A stretch of 43,497 bases of DNA, from the NCBI GenBank assembly GCA_016870915.1, contig VFZY01000026.1, positions 1 through 43,497 of the forward strand, in the 5' to 3' direction. The translations under genes and the position numbers were made by a program. This DNA is from Acidobacteriota bacterium (GTDB taxonomy: Bacteria > Acidobacteriota > Terriglobia > Bryobacterales > Bryobacteraceae). Below the pieces are notes generated by a model that saw nothing but the letters and a program-made list of their open reading frames with translations, did not search any database and was not told where the DNA came from. Shown here in pieces: positions 25,696 through 35,843 of the stretch (the first letter of the stretch is position 1; the number at the start of each line of letters is the position of its first letter).

Positions 25696-26637
25696 TCAGC
25701 CCCGCGTCAGTTCGATCACCGCCACCTCGGCCGGGCAGTTGAAACGCACCGGCAGCATGGAGCAGCCGGCCCCCGCGCTGGTATAGCCGTACATCTCTTC
25801 ATGCCGCCACTGGCCGGCCCGGTAGGCGTAGGGACACTCGGCATTCTGCGCCAGCGCGCCGATCAGGGGAAACCTCACCTGCCCCGCGTGCGTGTGGCCG
25901 CAGAGGTAGAGATGGACCGCAGCCGCCGCGGCCTCATCGTAGATCTCGGGCGAATGCGCAAGGAGCAGCCGGAAATCGGCCTCGCCGCTGTCTTCAAGCG
26001 CCCCGTCCAGATCGTGGCACTCGAACGTGTGCGGATCGTCCACCCCGCCGATCCACAGCCGGGCGCCTCCGTGTTCAATCGCTTCGCCCGCGTTCACCAG
26101 CATGCGCACACCCAGCCGGTGCAGCGCGATCCCAATGTCCGCATCGTCGTGATTGCCAAGGATTCCAAAAACCGGATGGCGCGACCGCACGGCCCCCAGC
26201 ACACGCTCCATGCGCGACATCGCCTCAGTGGCCGGCCCGTGCACCGCAAAGCGGTAGTCGCCCGTCATCACGCACACGTCGTAGTCGAGCTGGCCAATCA
26301 TCGCGGCCAGATTCTCAGCCAGGCCATCCACGCCGTCGATGTGCGGGTCAGCCAGATGCAGAATACGAAAACCATCCAGCGCCCGCGGCAGGCCGGGGTA
26401 TTCGAATCGGATCTGGCGGACGATCGGGGAGCGTGCGTTCGCCAGTCCGCGTTCGTACATTCCGCACCACTGCAAGGCCAGACGGATGAGCGGCTTCAAC
26501 TGCTCGTCAAATCGAAAGATGAAACTGCCGCGGTGGCCCGGCCGGCGCAGGCCCGATCGCATAGCCTGCTCCACTTCCCGGCGCCGCGCCAGTTTCTCTT
26601 CCAGCGCCGCCTGGGCATCAAGCACAACAAGGCTCAT
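25696..26637 (-). CDS. Calcineurin-like metallophosphoesterase
   Basis: A 313-residue enzyme. Metal-binding motifs appear in order: LADPHIDG (DxH), MTGDYR (GD), LGNHDDA (GNHD), LLLAHSPE and LCGHTHAGQ (GHxH). The 95-residue N-terminal part is helical and charged without a clear membrane span, unlike YkuE/LpxG-type homologues. The substrate could be a phospholipid or nucleotide phosphoester. ATG start; 7 nt downstream of the acetyltransferase. Confidence 0.85.
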   Translation of the reverse strand: MSLVVLDAQAALEEKLARRREVEQAMRSGLRRPGHRGSFIFRFDEQLKPLIRLALQWCGMYERGLANARSPIVRQIRFEYPGLPRALDGFRILHLADPHIDGVDGLAENLAAMIGQLDYDVCVMTGDYRFAVHGPATEAMSRMERVLGAVRSRHPVFGILGNHDDADIGIALHRLGVRMLVNAGEAIEHGGARLWIGGVDDPHTFECHDLDGALEDSGEADFRLLLAHSPEIYDEAAAAAVHLYLCGHTHAGQVRFPLIGALAQNAECPYAYRAGQWRHEEMYGYTSAGAGCSMLPVRFNCPAEVAVIELTRG

Positions 26638-26644
26638 GCTCCCC

Positions 26645-27097
26645 TTATCGGCCGCTTGTGCCGCCCTTCCGGTACAGCAGTTGCTTCACGCCACCCGCCG
26701 TACGCGCACGTTCCTTCCTGAAACCCAGCCTCTCGAGCACCGTGGCCCAAGCCGGATCGGTCGTCGCGAATGCCACAAATTCACGCAGGCCCAATTCCAG
26801 GTGAACGGCCTCGATGGCTGCCTCCGCCATTTCCGCCGCAAATCCCCGGTTGCGTACATCCTGCCGGACTACAGCCACCAACTCATTGCCATCATCACCG
26901 TGGCGGAACCCGGCCACACCCACCAGTTTCGCGTCTTCCTTGGACCGGAATAGCCAAACCCCATACCCGTGCCGCGACCAGTGATTGAGCAGTTCGTCGA
27001 ACGCCTCCGTCACTCCGAGTGCTTCCACCGCAGCGCGATCGCCGGGGAAGGGCGGTGCGCCGTGCAACCGCTCGGTTTCGATATGGTCGAGTGTCAT
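26645..27097 (-). CDS. GNAT family N-acetyltransferase
   Basis: A 150-residue acetyltransferase of the RimJ/RimL-like kind (ETERLHGAPPF start, LVGVAGFRH, ELVAVVRQDVRNRGFAAEM acetyl-CoA loop, ERLGFRKE near the end). The loop reads RNRGFA instead of the usual Q/RxxGxG/A. The substrate is unknown. The ATG overlaps the stop of the PaiB-like gene by 4 nt. Confidence 0.86.
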   Translation of the reverse strand: MTLDHIETERLHGAPPFPGDRAAVEALGVTEAFDELLNHWSRHGYGVWLFRSKEDAKLVGVAGFRHGDDGNELVAVVRQDVRNRGFAAEMAEAAIEAVHLELGLREFVAFATTDPAWATVLERLGFRKERARTAGGVKQLLYRKGGTSGR

Positions 27098-27813
27098 GGC
27101 TTCCGCGCCGCACGGCGGCTCCGCGTGAGGTCAAGCAGGGAGATCTCGGTCTTTGACGCCTCCAAGCCCTTCAGCACGCCCTCCTGGTCGGCTTCGCTGC
27201 GTTCCAGGCCCAGCTTGAACTTCGCCTCCAGGCGGTCAATGGGCATCTCGAACATCACCGCGCCGCGCATCGTGCCGCGTTTGTAACCTTCATCCAGCTT
27301 CGAATAGTCCCACGACGTTCCCGCGTAGGCTTCAAACTTTGCCACCATGCGCTCCAGTGACCGTCCGAATGCGGCGGCGTCTTCCACCAGTTTCGGCTTG
27401 CCGGTGGCATGCACCACAGCGAAGTTCCAGGTGGGAACCGCCTGAGGCGCGGCATACCAGGAGGGCGAGATGTAGTGATGAGGTCCACGGAACACCACCA
27501 CCGCCTCATGATTTCCATCCAGCGCGTCCTTCTGTGGATTGCCACGCGCCAGATGCCCGATGAGCCGCCCGAAACGGCCTTCCCCGCGATCGAGCAGGAT
27601 GGGAATGTGGGTCACGCGGATGGGGGGCGCCGTGGTGAGGCTGACGAAGCCGAAGGCGTCCATGAACTCGTGAATCACCGGCAGTTCGGAGATCAGGTGC
27701 CGCTGCGGAATGTACAGCGATCCCGGTCCATCGCCTTCCGCCGCGTACATCTCCTCGCCCGCGCCGGTGGCCGCCGCCACAGCCAGTGCGTCCAGAAATT
27801 GCCGCCTTTCCAT
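27094..27813 (-). CDS. PaiB-like FMN-binding split-barrel protein
   Basis: A 239-residue member of the FMN-binding negative transcriptional regulator family (PaiB of Bacillus). Landmarks are LYIPQRHL near the start of the domain, VTHIPILLD, RLIGHLARGNPQ, the HHYISPSWY motif and VPTWNF. The first 20 residues (MERRQFLDALAVAAATGAG) look like a Tat signal, unlike typical PaiB that starts near MYIP. If translation instead begins at ATG 27750 this signal is lost. It is 9 nt downstream of the DUF1501 gene and overlaps GNAT; the context suggests a redox or flavin protein rather than a regulator, but this is inference. Confidence 0.85.
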   Translation of the reverse strand: MERRQFLDALAVAAATGAGEEMYAAEGDGPGSLYIPQRHLISELPVIHEFMDAFGFVSLTTAPPIRVTHIPILLDRGEGRFGRLIGHLARGNPQKDALDGNHEAVVVFRGPHHYISPSWYAAPQAVPTWNFAVVHATGKPKLVEDAAAFGRSLERMVAKFEAYAGTSWDYSKLDEGYKRGTMRGAVMFEMPIDRLEAKFKLGLERSEADQEGVLKGLEASKTEISLLDLTRSRRAARKP

Positions 27814-27822
27814 GCTTTCAGG

Positions 27823-29235
27823 CTACGCCAAAATCGCCTTCACGGCGTTTCCATGCACGTCGGTGAGGCGGAAATGGCGGCCCTGAAACTTGAACGTCAG
27901 CTTGGTGTGCTCCACGCCCAGGCAGTGGAGAATGGTGGCGTGAAGGTCGTGCACATGCACCGGATCGCGCACGATGTTGTAGCTGTAATCGTCCGTTTCG
28001 CCCACGGTGAGCCCCGGCTTCACGCCGCCGCCCGCCATCCAGACGGAGAAGCAGCGCGGGTGATGATCGCGTCCGTAGTCGGTGGCCGTAAGGCGCCCCT
28101 GGCAGTAGACCGTGCGCCCAAACTCACCGCCCCAGACCACCAGCGTGTCGTCCAGCATGCCCCGTTCGGCCAGATCGGTCACCAGCGCCGCTGAAGCCTG
28201 ATCAGTTTCCTTGGCTCGCGTTGGAATGCCCTTAGGCAGCCCACCATGATGGTCCCAATCGCGATGGAACAGTTGAATGAAACGAACACCTCGCTCAGCC
28301 AGACGCCGCGCCAGCAGGCAGTTCCCCGCGAAGGTGCCTGGTTTGCGTGCGTCTTCGCCATAGAGTTCGAACGTCCGCGCGGGCTCCTTCGAGATGTCGG
28401 TGAGTTCCGGCACAGAGGTCTGCATCTTGAAAGCCATCTCGTACTGCGCGATGCGGGTCTGGATCTCGGGGTCGCCGTACTCGTCGAGTTTCAGTTGATT
28501 CATGGCGCCCAGCGCGTCCAGATAGTCGCGGCGCGCTTCGGCGCTGAAGCCTTCCGGGTTCTTGAGATACAGAACCGGGTCGCCGACGCTGCGGAACTTC
28601 ACGCCCTGGTAGCGCGTCGGCAGAAAGCCACTGCCCCAAAGCCGGTCATAAAGAGGCTGGCCGCCGCCGCCCTGGCCCGGCGAAATCATCACCACGAAGC
28701 CGGGCAGATCCTTCGATTCGCTGCCCAGGCCATAGGCCAGCCATGCGCCCATCGACGGGCGCCCGGCGATCTGGGAACCAGTCATGAAAAGCGTCACCGC
28801 CGGATCATGGTTGATCGCTTCGGTGTGCATGGACCGGATGAGCGTCAAACGGTCCGCGATGCGCGCGGTATGCGGCAACAGTTCGCTCACCCACGCGCCC
28901 GACTGGCCATGCTGCTTGAAATCGAACTTCGACGGCACCACCGGAAAGCTCAACTGCGTGGCGGACATTCCGGTAAGGCGTTGTCCGCGCCGAATCGAGT
29001 CCGGCAGATCGGTGCCGGCGAACTCCTTCAGACGCGGCTTGGGATCGAAGAGTTCAATCTGCGAGGGCCCGCCCGACTGGAAAAGATAGATCACCCGCTT
29101 GGCTTTGGGTGCATGATGCGGTAGCCCAGCCAGACCCTCGCCATGCAGTTCGCCGCCCAGCAGTGACGCAAGTGCCGGAATGCCCAAGCCCAGGGCTGAT
29201 CGGCCGAAAAAGTGGCGTCGCGTGAGTTCGGTCAT
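27823..29235 (-). CDS. DUF1501 domain protein, Tat-exported
   Basis: A 470-residue alkaline-phosphatase/sulfatase-like protein of the DUF1501 family, abundant in Planctomycetes and Solibacter-type Acidobacteria. A twin-arginine signal (Arg6-Arg7 in TRRHFFGRS) is followed by [18 protein letters not shown], a [10 protein letters not shown] block, [10 protein letters not shown] and [19 protein letters not shown], the conserved family regions. The function is not established; proposed roles involve sulfated or aromatic polymers. The ATG overlaps the stop of the upstream cytochrome gene by 4 nt, giving the DUF1553-DUF1501 pair typical of the group. Confidence 0.92.
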   Translation of the reverse strand: MTELTRRHFFGRSALGLGIPALASLLGGELHGEGLAGLPHHAPKAKRVIYLFQSGGPSQIELFDPKPRLKEFAGTDLPDSIRRGQRLTGMSATQLSFPVVPSKFDFKQHGQSGAWVSELLPHTARIADRLTLIRSMHTEAINHDPAVTLFMTGSQIAGRPSMGAWLAYGLGSESKDLPGFVVMISPGQGGGGQPLYDRLWGSGFLPTRYQGVKFRSVGDPVLYLKNPEGFSAEARRDYLDALGAMNQLKLDEYGDPEIQTRIAQYEMAFKMQTSVPELTDISKEPARTFELYGEDARKPGTFAGNCLLARRLAERGVRFIQLFHRDWDHHGGLPKGIPTRAKETDQASAALVTDLAERGMLDDTLVVWGGEFGRTVYCQGRLTATDYGRDHHPRCFSVWMAGGGVKPGLTVGETDDYSYNIVRDPVHVHDLHATILHCLGVEHTKLTFKFQGRHFRLTDVHGNAVKAILA

Positions 29236-32200
29236 TCCTTGGTCACCATCTCATCCAGGTTAAGAATCAGGCTGCACAGGCTGGTCCAGGCCGCCAGTTC
29301 CCTCGCGTCCAACGCGGCATTGCGCGGCGATTCGCCCTGAGCAAGATACGCCATTGCCGCCTTCTCGCTGTCCGCGAAGCGCTGCTTCAATCGAGACAGA
29401 GCGCCTCCCAGGATGCCTCGCTCGGCGGGCGACGGTGGGCGGCTCAGGGCCAGCGTCATGGCAGACGTGAGCCGGGCCGCTTCGTCCTTCGGGCCGGTGG
29501 AAAGCACGCGTTCGGCGAAACGGCGGGACGCTTCCAGAAACGCCACGTCGTTCATCAGGTTCAACGCCTGCAGCGGCGTGTTGGTGCGCGTTTCACGCAC
29601 CGAACAGGTTTCCCGATTGGGTGAATCGAAGGTCACCATGGACGGCGGCGCGATAGTCCGCCGCCAGTACGTGTACAGGCTGCGGCGGTAAAGATCGGCG
29701 CCCTTGCCGTGCTGATAACCGCCGCCGCCGGCCAGTTCCTGCCACAGCCCCGCGGGCTGATAGGGTTTCACCGAAGGCCCGCCAACCGCGGTTTCCAGAA
29801 GCCCGGAAACGGCCAGCGCCTGATCGCGAATCATTTCAGCGGAGAGCCGGATGCGCGGCCCTCGCGCCAACAGGCGGTTGTCCGGGTCGCGCGCCAGCAA
29901 CTCCGCCGGGGCCTTCGAGGATTGCCGGTAGGTCGAACTCATCACGATGGTCTTGAGCAGAGCTTTGACGTTCCAGCCTTTTTCCACGAACTCCACGGCC
30001 AGCCAGTCCAGCAACTCCGGCTGCACCGGCCACTCGCCCTGTGAGCCAAAGTCCTCAATGGTCTTCACCAACCCGATGCCGAACAGCATCTGCCAGAGCC
30101 GGTTCACCATCACACGCGCCGTCAGCGGGTTCTCAGGCGATACGATCCAGCGCGCCAGCGCCAGCCGGTCCGCCTGGGTTCCGCCGGGCAATTGGGTGAA
30201 CGCGGAGGGCACGCCAGGCGTCACCTCGTCACTGGGGGCGTCGTAGGCTCCACGCTTCAGCACGAACGTGTCGCGCCGGTCCTTGCGCTCCTCCATCACC
30301 ATCACCGTGGGAATGGCCGCGAAGTAGCGGTTCCGTTCGGTGCGCGCCTCTTCCAGCCGGCATCGGACGCTGTCCAGTTCCGGTGTCAGCGCGGTATCCA
30401 GAAACGCCATGCGCAGTTTCTCGCTCTGCACCCCCGTGCGCCGCGCCGCGGGAATCCGCGCCAGAGCCTCCAGAGGCTCCTGCGACATGAGCACGTCGAT
30501 TTCGCCAGCCGTCAAGGCCCGGTTGTAGATCCGCGCATCCGCCACCTCGCCCTGATAGTCCAGACCGGCGCCGGCGCCAATGCGGAGTTCGGCTTTATGG
30601 GAAAGAGGCCACAATTGCGAGTCGAACAGGACCTTCGTGGCCACCTCTCGCCCATCCACATAGATTCGAACACCGGATGCCCGCATACCGCCGTCGTAGG
30701 TCACGGCGACGTGTTGCAGTTTGTTCAGTGCAATCGGCTCGGCGGTCTCAATGCGCATGCCCAGGTCGGTCCACCGGAAGATGAAGTGGTAGCGAAGCTT
30801 GCCGTCGATCAGAAACAGCCCGTAGCCACTGCCCTCGAAATAGTCGTCGTAGCGCGTCAAGATCGCGCCGCGCGGTGTGGAGGGCTTGATCCAGGCGGCA
30901 AGCGTGATGGGATCGCGATAGTCGAACTTGGCTGCGTCGGTGCCGTACCGCGTGGGCTTGCCGCCCTCGAAGACCTTGGGGTCGTCCGGCTGCTGGTGGA
31001 ACACCATGCCTTTGGTGATGTTCCACGGCCCGGAGGCGCGCCGTTCCCATCGCTTCTGTTCCCGGGCCACCGCAGCCGCCTTTTTCTCCCAAGCCAGTTC
31101 CGCCGCTCGCAGCGTCCCATCCAGCGCGGTCAGCTTCTCTTCCTGTGCCGGTGTGGGAGCCTTGACCACGGGCGGCTCATTGCCGAAATTCCAGATGAAT
31201 CCCCTCTCCGGCACATTGTTGAAGAAGGCGAAGAGCCGGTAGTAATCCTTCTGTGGCAGCGGGTCGTACTTGTGGTCATGGCAGCGCGCGCACCCCATCG
31301 TCAGCCCCAGAAAAACCGTCGATGTAGTCTCGGCGCGGTCAGCCACGTACTCCACGCGCCACTCTTCATCGATGCTGCCGCCCTCGGCCGTCGTGCGATG
31401 ATTCCGGTTGAAACCGGTGGCGACGCGCTGATCGACAGTGGCGCCTGGCAGCAGGTCGCCAGCCAGTTGCTCCACCGTGAACTGATCGAACGGCATGTTG
31501 CGATGGAACGCCCCAATCACCCAGTCGCGCCAACGCCACATGTCCCGCACGCCATCCGTCTGATAGCCGTTTGTATCGGCGTACCGAGCCGCTTCCAGCC
31601 ATCGGATGGCCATGCGTTCGGCATAGGCAGCGGAACCGAGCAGCCGGTCCACCACCTTCTCATAGGCCCGCGCGGAATCGTCGCGCAGAAACGCGGTTAC
31701 CTCCTCAGGCGCGGCCGGAAGCCCTGTTAAATCCAACGTGACACGCCGGAGAAGTGTGGCCTTGCCCGCCTCGGCGGATGGTGTAAGACCCTCCCGTTCC
31801 AGCCGGGCCAGCACCAGCCGGTCCAACCCATTGCGAGCCCAACTCGCCGCGCGCACCGCCGGCGGCTCCACTCTGCGCGGCGGCAAAAAGGACCAGTGCG
31901 CCTGCCAACGCGCCCCCTGCTCAATCCACTGCCGGACAACTTCGATCTCTCGCGGTCTCAACGCGTCGTGGCCCATGTAGGCGGGCGGCATCCGAAGCGC
32001 CTTGTTCTGCGTCACCAGGCGTACGTACAATTCGCTCTTTGCCGGATCGCCGGGAACGATGGCCTGCTTCCCGCCCGTCAGCGCGATCTTCGCGCCAGCC
32101 TCCTGATCGAATCGCAGCTTGGTCTTGCGCTGCCCCGCGTCCGGCCCGTGACATGTGAAGCAACGGTCGGAAAGGATGGGACGAACGTCCCGGTTGAATT

Positions 32201-32258
32201 CGATGGTCTGCCCGGCGGCCAGGCAGGCCGCCGCCATGAATATCGCAAGCGCCCTCAT
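29232..32258 (-). CDS. PSD1 / planctomycete cytochrome C (DUF1549-LamG-DUF1553)
   Basis: A 1008-residue exported protein. The ATG at 32258 has AAGG six bases upstream and gives a signal peptide of about 16 residues. A haem-binding CFTCH (33-37) starts the planctomycete cytochrome C domain (about 20-100, with MPP near its end). DUF1549 follows (about 140-350, ending with [13 protein letters not shown]). A Laminin-G-3 type jelly-roll lies at about 430-610 and DUF1553 from about 700 ([14 protein letters not shown]) to 960. It probably works outside the cytoplasm with the adjacent DUF1501 protein on polymers or small molecules; the reaction is unknown. It is 13 nt after the alpha/beta hydrolase. 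Confidence 0.92.
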   Translation of the reverse strand: MRALAIFMAAACLAAGQTIEFNRDVRPILSDRCFTCHGPDAGQRKTKLRFDQEAGAKIALTGGKQAIVPGDPAKSELYVRLVTQNKALRMPPAYMGHDALRPREIEVVRQWIEQGARWQAHWSFLPPRRVEPPAVRAASWARNGLDRLVLARLEREGLTPSAEAGKATLLRRVTLDLTGLPAAPEEVTAFLRDDSARAYEKVVDRLLGSAAYAERMAIRWLEAARYADTNGYQTDGVRDMWRWRDWVIGAFHRNMPFDQFTVEQLAGDLLPGATVDQRVATGFNRNHRTTAEGGSIDEEWRVEYVADRAETTSTVFLGLTMGCARCHDHKYDPLPQKDYYRLFAFFNNVPERGFIWNFGNEPPVVKAPTPAQEEKLTALDGTLRAAELAWEKKAAAVAREQKRWERRASGPWNITKGMVFHQQPDDPKVFEGGKPTRYGTDAAKFDYRDPITLAAWIKPSTPRGAILTRYDDYFEGSGYGLFLIDGKLRYHFIFRWTDLGMRIETAEPIALNKLQHVAVTYDGGMRASGVRIYVDGREVATKVLFDSQLWPLSHKAELRIGAGAGLDYQGEVADARIYNRALTAGEIDVLMSQEPLEALARIPAARRTGVQSEKLRMAFLDTALTPELDSVRCRLEEARTERNRYFAAIPTVMVMEERKDRRDTFVLKRGAYDAPSDEVTPGVPSAFTQLPGGTQADRLALARWIVSPENPLTARVMVNRLWQMLFGIGLVKTIEDFGSQGEWPVQPELLDWLAVEFVEKGWNVKALLKTIVMSSTYRQSSKAPAELLARDPDNRLLARGPRIRLSAEMIRDQALAVSGLLETAVGGPSVKPYQPAGLWQELAGGGGYQHGKGADLYRRSLYTYWRRTIAPPSMVTFDSPNRETCSVRETRTNTPLQALNLMNDVAFLEASRRFAERVLSTGPKDEAARLTSAMTLALSRPPSPAERGILGGALSRLKQRFADSEKAAMAYLAQGESPRNAALDARELAAWTSLCSLILNLDEMVTKE

Positions 32259-32271
32259 TCGAACCTTGATT

Positions 32272-33414
32272 CTACTGCTTCGCAAAAGCCGCCACGTCAT
32301 CCAGCAATGCTTCGGATACGTGCCCGGCTCGCCTGTACTCTTCCGGTCCGGGCTTGCCCTCGCCGTCGATCAACTGGTGATTCATCGCCGCATACAATTT
32401 CAGCTTCACGCGCGGCCGGCCTTCAAGTCCCTGGCGCCAGCCTTCGAAATCCACCATGGTCACCTGGTAGTCGCGTTCTCCCTGGGCAATGAAAATGGGA
32501 ATGTCCAGAGCCCGGGCCGCCTTGGCCGGATCATAGCCCGCCAGGTCCTCGCGATATTTGGCCGGCATCATCTTCTTGACGGCATCCCCATCGCTTGCCG
32601 GACGCCCCAGGTACTGCATCTGCGCGTCGATCACTTCGTCCAGGGTCCGCGTGGGGCCGGCCAGGATGATGACACCAGCCAGAGCCGTGTCACGCGCCGC
32701 GATGCGCGGAGCCAGATAACCGCCCAGGCTATGCCCGGCCACGAAGGCGCGCTTGCCGTCCACCCGCGGCTGCGCGCGGGCATAGCGAATGGCTGCCAGG
32801 GCGTCGGCAATCGTTTCTTCCTCCACCGTGATCGCCGACGGGTCGGGGGGTGTCTGCACACGAAACCTCTTCACGTAACGAAGCGTGGCCACGCCGCGTT
32901 TCTTCAGTCCTTCCGCCAGATCCCGGTACGGCTTGTTGGCGCCCTCGGTGCCATCGGCATCCTGCGGACCCGATCCGTGCACGATCACCACCACGGGGAA
33001 TGGCCCCGCCCCCTCCGGCATCGTCAACGTAGCGGGAAGCTTCAACGTGCCAATGTCGATCTCTCCGTTGCCGGGCGCCAGCGCGGGCGGCACCATGTTG
33101 ATGCCCAGCACCATGCCGGCTTCATCCAGAATCACCCGCACGCCAATGAGCGTCTCCCCGCACCTGCCGCTGAATACATGGACCCGCGCCGCGGTGCGGG
33201 TGGCAGGGCCTTCGTTCAGTCCGCAAACGCCCATCTTCTCCCGCACGGTCTTGATGGCCGCCTCGAACTTTTCGCGCGTCACTTTCTCACGCACAACCGG
33301 GGAAAGACGGTCGAACACCGAAAGATCGCCGGCCAGCATGTCCACGGCGGCCTTGCGGGCCACATCTTCCTGCGCCCAGCAGGCCAGAGCGGCACCGAAA
33401 ATCAAACGATTCAT
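32272..33414 (-). CDS. Exported alpha/beta hydrolase
   Basis: A 380-residue hydrolase. The ATG at 33414 is close behind GGGAG and begins a weak signal peptide (MNRLIFGAALACWAQ). Residues about 15-100 form a DUF3887-like N-terminal domain. The hydrolase part has the oxyanion block VVIVHGSGPQDADG, the nucleophile elbow GHSLGG, a later Asp in QGERDYQV and His in AMNHQLI. Such proteins act as esterases or acyl hydrolases; the substrate is unknown. It is the first gene of the seven-gene minus-strand run and diverges from the MFS gene. Confidence 0.88.
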   Translation of the reverse strand: MNRLIFGAALACWAQEDVARKAAVDMLAGDLSVFDRLSPVVREKVTREKFEAAIKTVREKMGVCGLNEGPATRTAARVHVFSGRCGETLIGVRVILDEAGMVLGINMVPPALAPGNGEIDIGTLKLPATLTMPEGAGPFPVVVIVHGSGPQDADGTEGANKPYRDLAEGLKKRGVATLRYVKRFRVQTPPDPSAITVEEETIADALAAIRYARAQPRVDGKRAFVAGHSLGGYLAPRIAARDTALAGVIILAGPTRTLDEVIDAQMQYLGRPASDGDAVKKMMPAKYREDLAGYDPAKAARALDIPIFIAQGERDYQVTMVDFEGWRQGLEGRPRVKLKLYAAMNHQLIDGEGKPGPEEYRRAGHVSEALLDDVAAFAKQ

Positions 33415-33454
33415 CACTCCCAGAGTAGCCCGGCTGGTATGCTGTTGAGCACCC

Positions 33455-34723
33455 ATGCGGGAATCCTCGCACGCACGCCACTTCGTCCTGGCCCTGATTT
33501 TTGCCGGCGCCGTGCTCACGTATCTGGACCGCGTGGCGATGGCCGTGGCGGCTCCCGCGATCATGCAGTCACTGGGCATTTCAGCGCTCAGCTTCGGTTG
33601 GGTCTTCACCATCTTCAACCTGGCCTATGCCATTTTCGAGATGCCCGCGGCTTGGCTTGGCGACCGCTGGGGCCAGCGCCGGACACTGGTGCGCATTGTG
33701 GGCGGCTGGTCCCTGTTCACCGCGCTCACGGGTGCGGTGCAAGGCCTGGGAAGCCTTCTCTCCGTGCGCTTTGTTTTCGGCGCGGCGGAAGCGGGCGCCT
33801 TTCCCACCATGTCCCGTGCCATCGCGCACTGGTTCCCCGCGCTCGAACGCAATCGGGCCAATGGCATCATGTGGACCGGGGCGCGCCTGGGCGGCGCCAT
33901 CTCGCCCGTGATCGCCGCGTGGCTCATCGGCGCTCTCGGCTGGCGGACGGCTTTTCTGGTGCTGGGCGCCGTGGGCTTCGCCTGGGTTGCCGTGTGGGCG
34001 CGTTGGTATCGCGATGATCCGGCGCGGCATCCCGCGGTTTCAGCGTCCGAACTCGCGTTGATCCGCCACGGCGCCGCACCGCCGCCGCAGCCGGGTGAAC
34101 GCGTGCCCTGGCGCCGGATCATCGCCAATCGCACCATGGTCGGGCTCTTCCTTACCTACTTCGCCTCTGGCTACGGCTTTCAGTTCTTCGTCACCTGGCT
34201 GCCCACGTACCTGATGCGGGAACACGGCCTGGATCTCAAGCAATCCAGCTATCTTGCCGCACTGCCCTTGTTGGCCGGCGCCGGCGGCAGTGCGCTGGGC
34301 GGCGTACTGGCGGACTGGCTGGCGCGGCGAACAGGCAGCCTCAAATGGTCGCGCCGGGGCGTCGCCATGGCCGGGTTTCTCGGGGGTGCGCTTGGCTTCA
34401 TCCTCGCCGTGGACGCAGGCTCCGCCCGCACCGCCATACTCTGCCTCATCCTCGCCGCGGGCGCGCACGATCTGGCGCTGCCCGTTGCCTGGGCCACCTG
34501 CGTCGATGCCGGCGGCCGCTTCGGCGGTACGGCCGGCGGCTTCATGAACCTCGCTTCCAGTCTGTCTGGAATGCTGGCGCCCGTTTCGGCGGCGTACATC
34601 GCTCAGGAACTCGGATCGTTTCAGCTTGTCTTTCACTTGGCGGCCGCCGTCTACATCGTTGGCGCCGCGCTATGGCTCATCATCGATACAGGCGATAAGG
34701 ACACACACCATGCCACGAATTGA
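33455..34723 (+). CDS. MFS transporter, ACS family
   Basis: A 422-residue permease with about 12 membrane helices. The signature FAGAVLTYLDRVAMAVAAP and the GDRWGQRR loop between helices 2 and 3 fit the anion:cation symporter family (hexuronate, galactonate or organic-acid uptake). ATG start at 33455, only 40 bp from the divergent hydrolase start. It overlaps the creatininase-family gene by 14 nt, so the two form an operon and may serve one substrate. Confidence 0.9.
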   Translation: MRESSHARHFVLALIFAGAVLTYLDRVAMAVAAPAIMQSLGISALSFGWVFTIFNLAYAIFEMPAAWLGDRWGQRRTLVRIVGGWSLFTALTGAVQGLGSLLSVRFVFGAAEAGAFPTMSRAIAHWFPALERNRANGIMWTGARLGGAISPVIAAWLIGALGWRTAFLVLGAVGFAWVAVWARWYRDDPARHPAVSASELALIRHGAAPPPQPGERVPWRRIIANRTMVGLFLTYFASGYGFQFFVTWLPTYLMREHGLDLKQSSYLAALPLLAGAGGSALGGVLADWLARRTGSLKWSRRGVAMAGFLGGALGFILAVDAGSARTAILCLILAAGAHDLALPVAWATCVDAGGRFGGTAGGFMNLASSLSGMLAPVSAAYIAQELGSFQLVFHLAAAVYIVGAALWLIIDTGDKDTHHATN

Positions 34724-35525
34724 CTATCTCTATCAGCACTACACCTGGGTGGAATTGAAGGAGGTGGCGAAACGCCAGCCCGTCGTCGTTCTGCCGGTCG
34801 GCTCCGTCGAGGACCACGGGCCGCACCTGCCGCTTGACGTCGACAACTTCCTGATTGAGCGCATCTGCACGGAAGCCGCCCGGCGCGCGGACGGCGACAT
34901 TCTGCTGATGCCGCTCATCCCCTACGGTTATGAGACCCACCACATGGACTTCCCGGGGACCATCGACATCCACATGGAGCACATGTTGAACTACGTTCTT
35001 GATGTGACCAAGAGCGTGGCCCATCACGGCTTCACGCGGATCCTCATCGCCGACGGCCATGGGTCCAACATGCCAATCCTCGATCTGGTGGCGCGCCGCA
35101 CCATCGTCGAGACCAACGCCCTCTGCGCGCCCTTCCTCTGGCCCTCGCTTGCCGTGCCGGAGATCCGCAAGATCCGCGAGTCCGGCCGCGGTGGCATGTC
35201 CCATGCCTGCGAACTCGAAACGTCCGTCTACCTCTACCTGGATCAGGAACGCGTCCAGATGGACAAAGCGGTCCGCGAAATGGTGATGCCCCCGTCGGAC
35301 TTCATCTGGAGCGACCTCACCGATGCCGGCCCCGTCCGCATGATGGACTGGTGGACCTGCTTCTCAAAGAGCGGCATCAACGGCGACCCCACCATCGCCA
35401 CCGCCGAAAAAGGCCGCCTGTTCTTCGAAGCCGTGGTAACGAACTTCGTCAAGTTCGCCCGTGAGTTCAAGGCTCGCCCACGCGGCCAGCGCACCGATTG
35501 GCACACCACCGATTGGACCGGCTGA
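34710..35525 (+). CDS. Creatininase family protein
   Basis: A 271-residue metal-dependent amidohydrolase-like protein. The ATG at 34710 has AAGGA eight bases upstream. Metal ligands of the family are Glu34 and His36 (GSVEDHGPHLPLDVD), Asp45, His117 (DGHGSN) and a Glu in HACELETS. Members cleave cyclic or linear amides such as creatinine, or act in redox cofactor maturation. Co-transcribed with the MFS transporter, so probably it processes the imported compound; the substrate is unknown. Confidence 0.9.
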   Translation: MPRIDYLYQHYTWVELKEVAKRQPVVVLPVGSVEDHGPHLPLDVDNFLIERICTEAARRADGDILLMPLIPYGYETHHMDFPGTIDIHMEHMLNYVLDVTKSVAHHGFTRILIADGHGSNMPILDLVARRTIVETNALCAPFLWPSLAVPEIRKIRESGRGGMSHACELETSVYLYLDQERVQMDKAVREMVMPPSDFIWSDLTDAGPVRMMDWWTCFSKSGINGDPTIATAEKGRLFFEAVVTNFVKFAREFKARPRGQRTDWHTTDWTG

Positions 35526-35843
35526 TCCGGCCCGGCCCGTGGCCGCCACCCATGCATTCGAGTTCAACGGCATGTTCCGTCGCGGCTCAGCGCGCCCTCC
35601 GGTCAACGCGCGCCTGAAGTGTCATTGGGCAAAGTGGCGGTTGTGGACGGGAATATGGCAACAAATCGATCCTGGATCCGCCGATCCACCCCCGTGCAGG
35701 CGGGTGAGATGTTCGTTCTTTGTGATGACACTGATTGAATCCATCAGCAATATTGATTGGACTTGGCTATGCGATAGCCGTAGCATGAGGATGAGGGCTC
35801 CACGCAAGCGCCTTTAGGCCCGGAAGGCTTCCAGGAGTTTGTC
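35526..35843. other. Intergenic region before receiver-like gene
   Basis: No gene is supported over 318 bases. Hairpins are possible at 35687-35706 (CACCC...GGGTG) and 35765-35779 (GGCTAT, GCG loop, ATAGCC). The part from 35710 to 35790 is lower in GC than its surroundings. A ribosome-binding AGGAG at 35833-35837 belongs to the next gene. Confidence 0.4.

Noticed and set aside
30192-31730. A 512-codon plus-strand frame opposite the DUF1549/DUF1553 gene
   Set aside because: Antisense shadow with Arg/His/Val-rich composition; the minus-strand gene has clear domains throughout.
32155-34017. A 620-codon plus-strand frame crossing the hydrolase and the MFS start
   Set aside because: It overlaps two well-supported genes in other frames and shows no family features.
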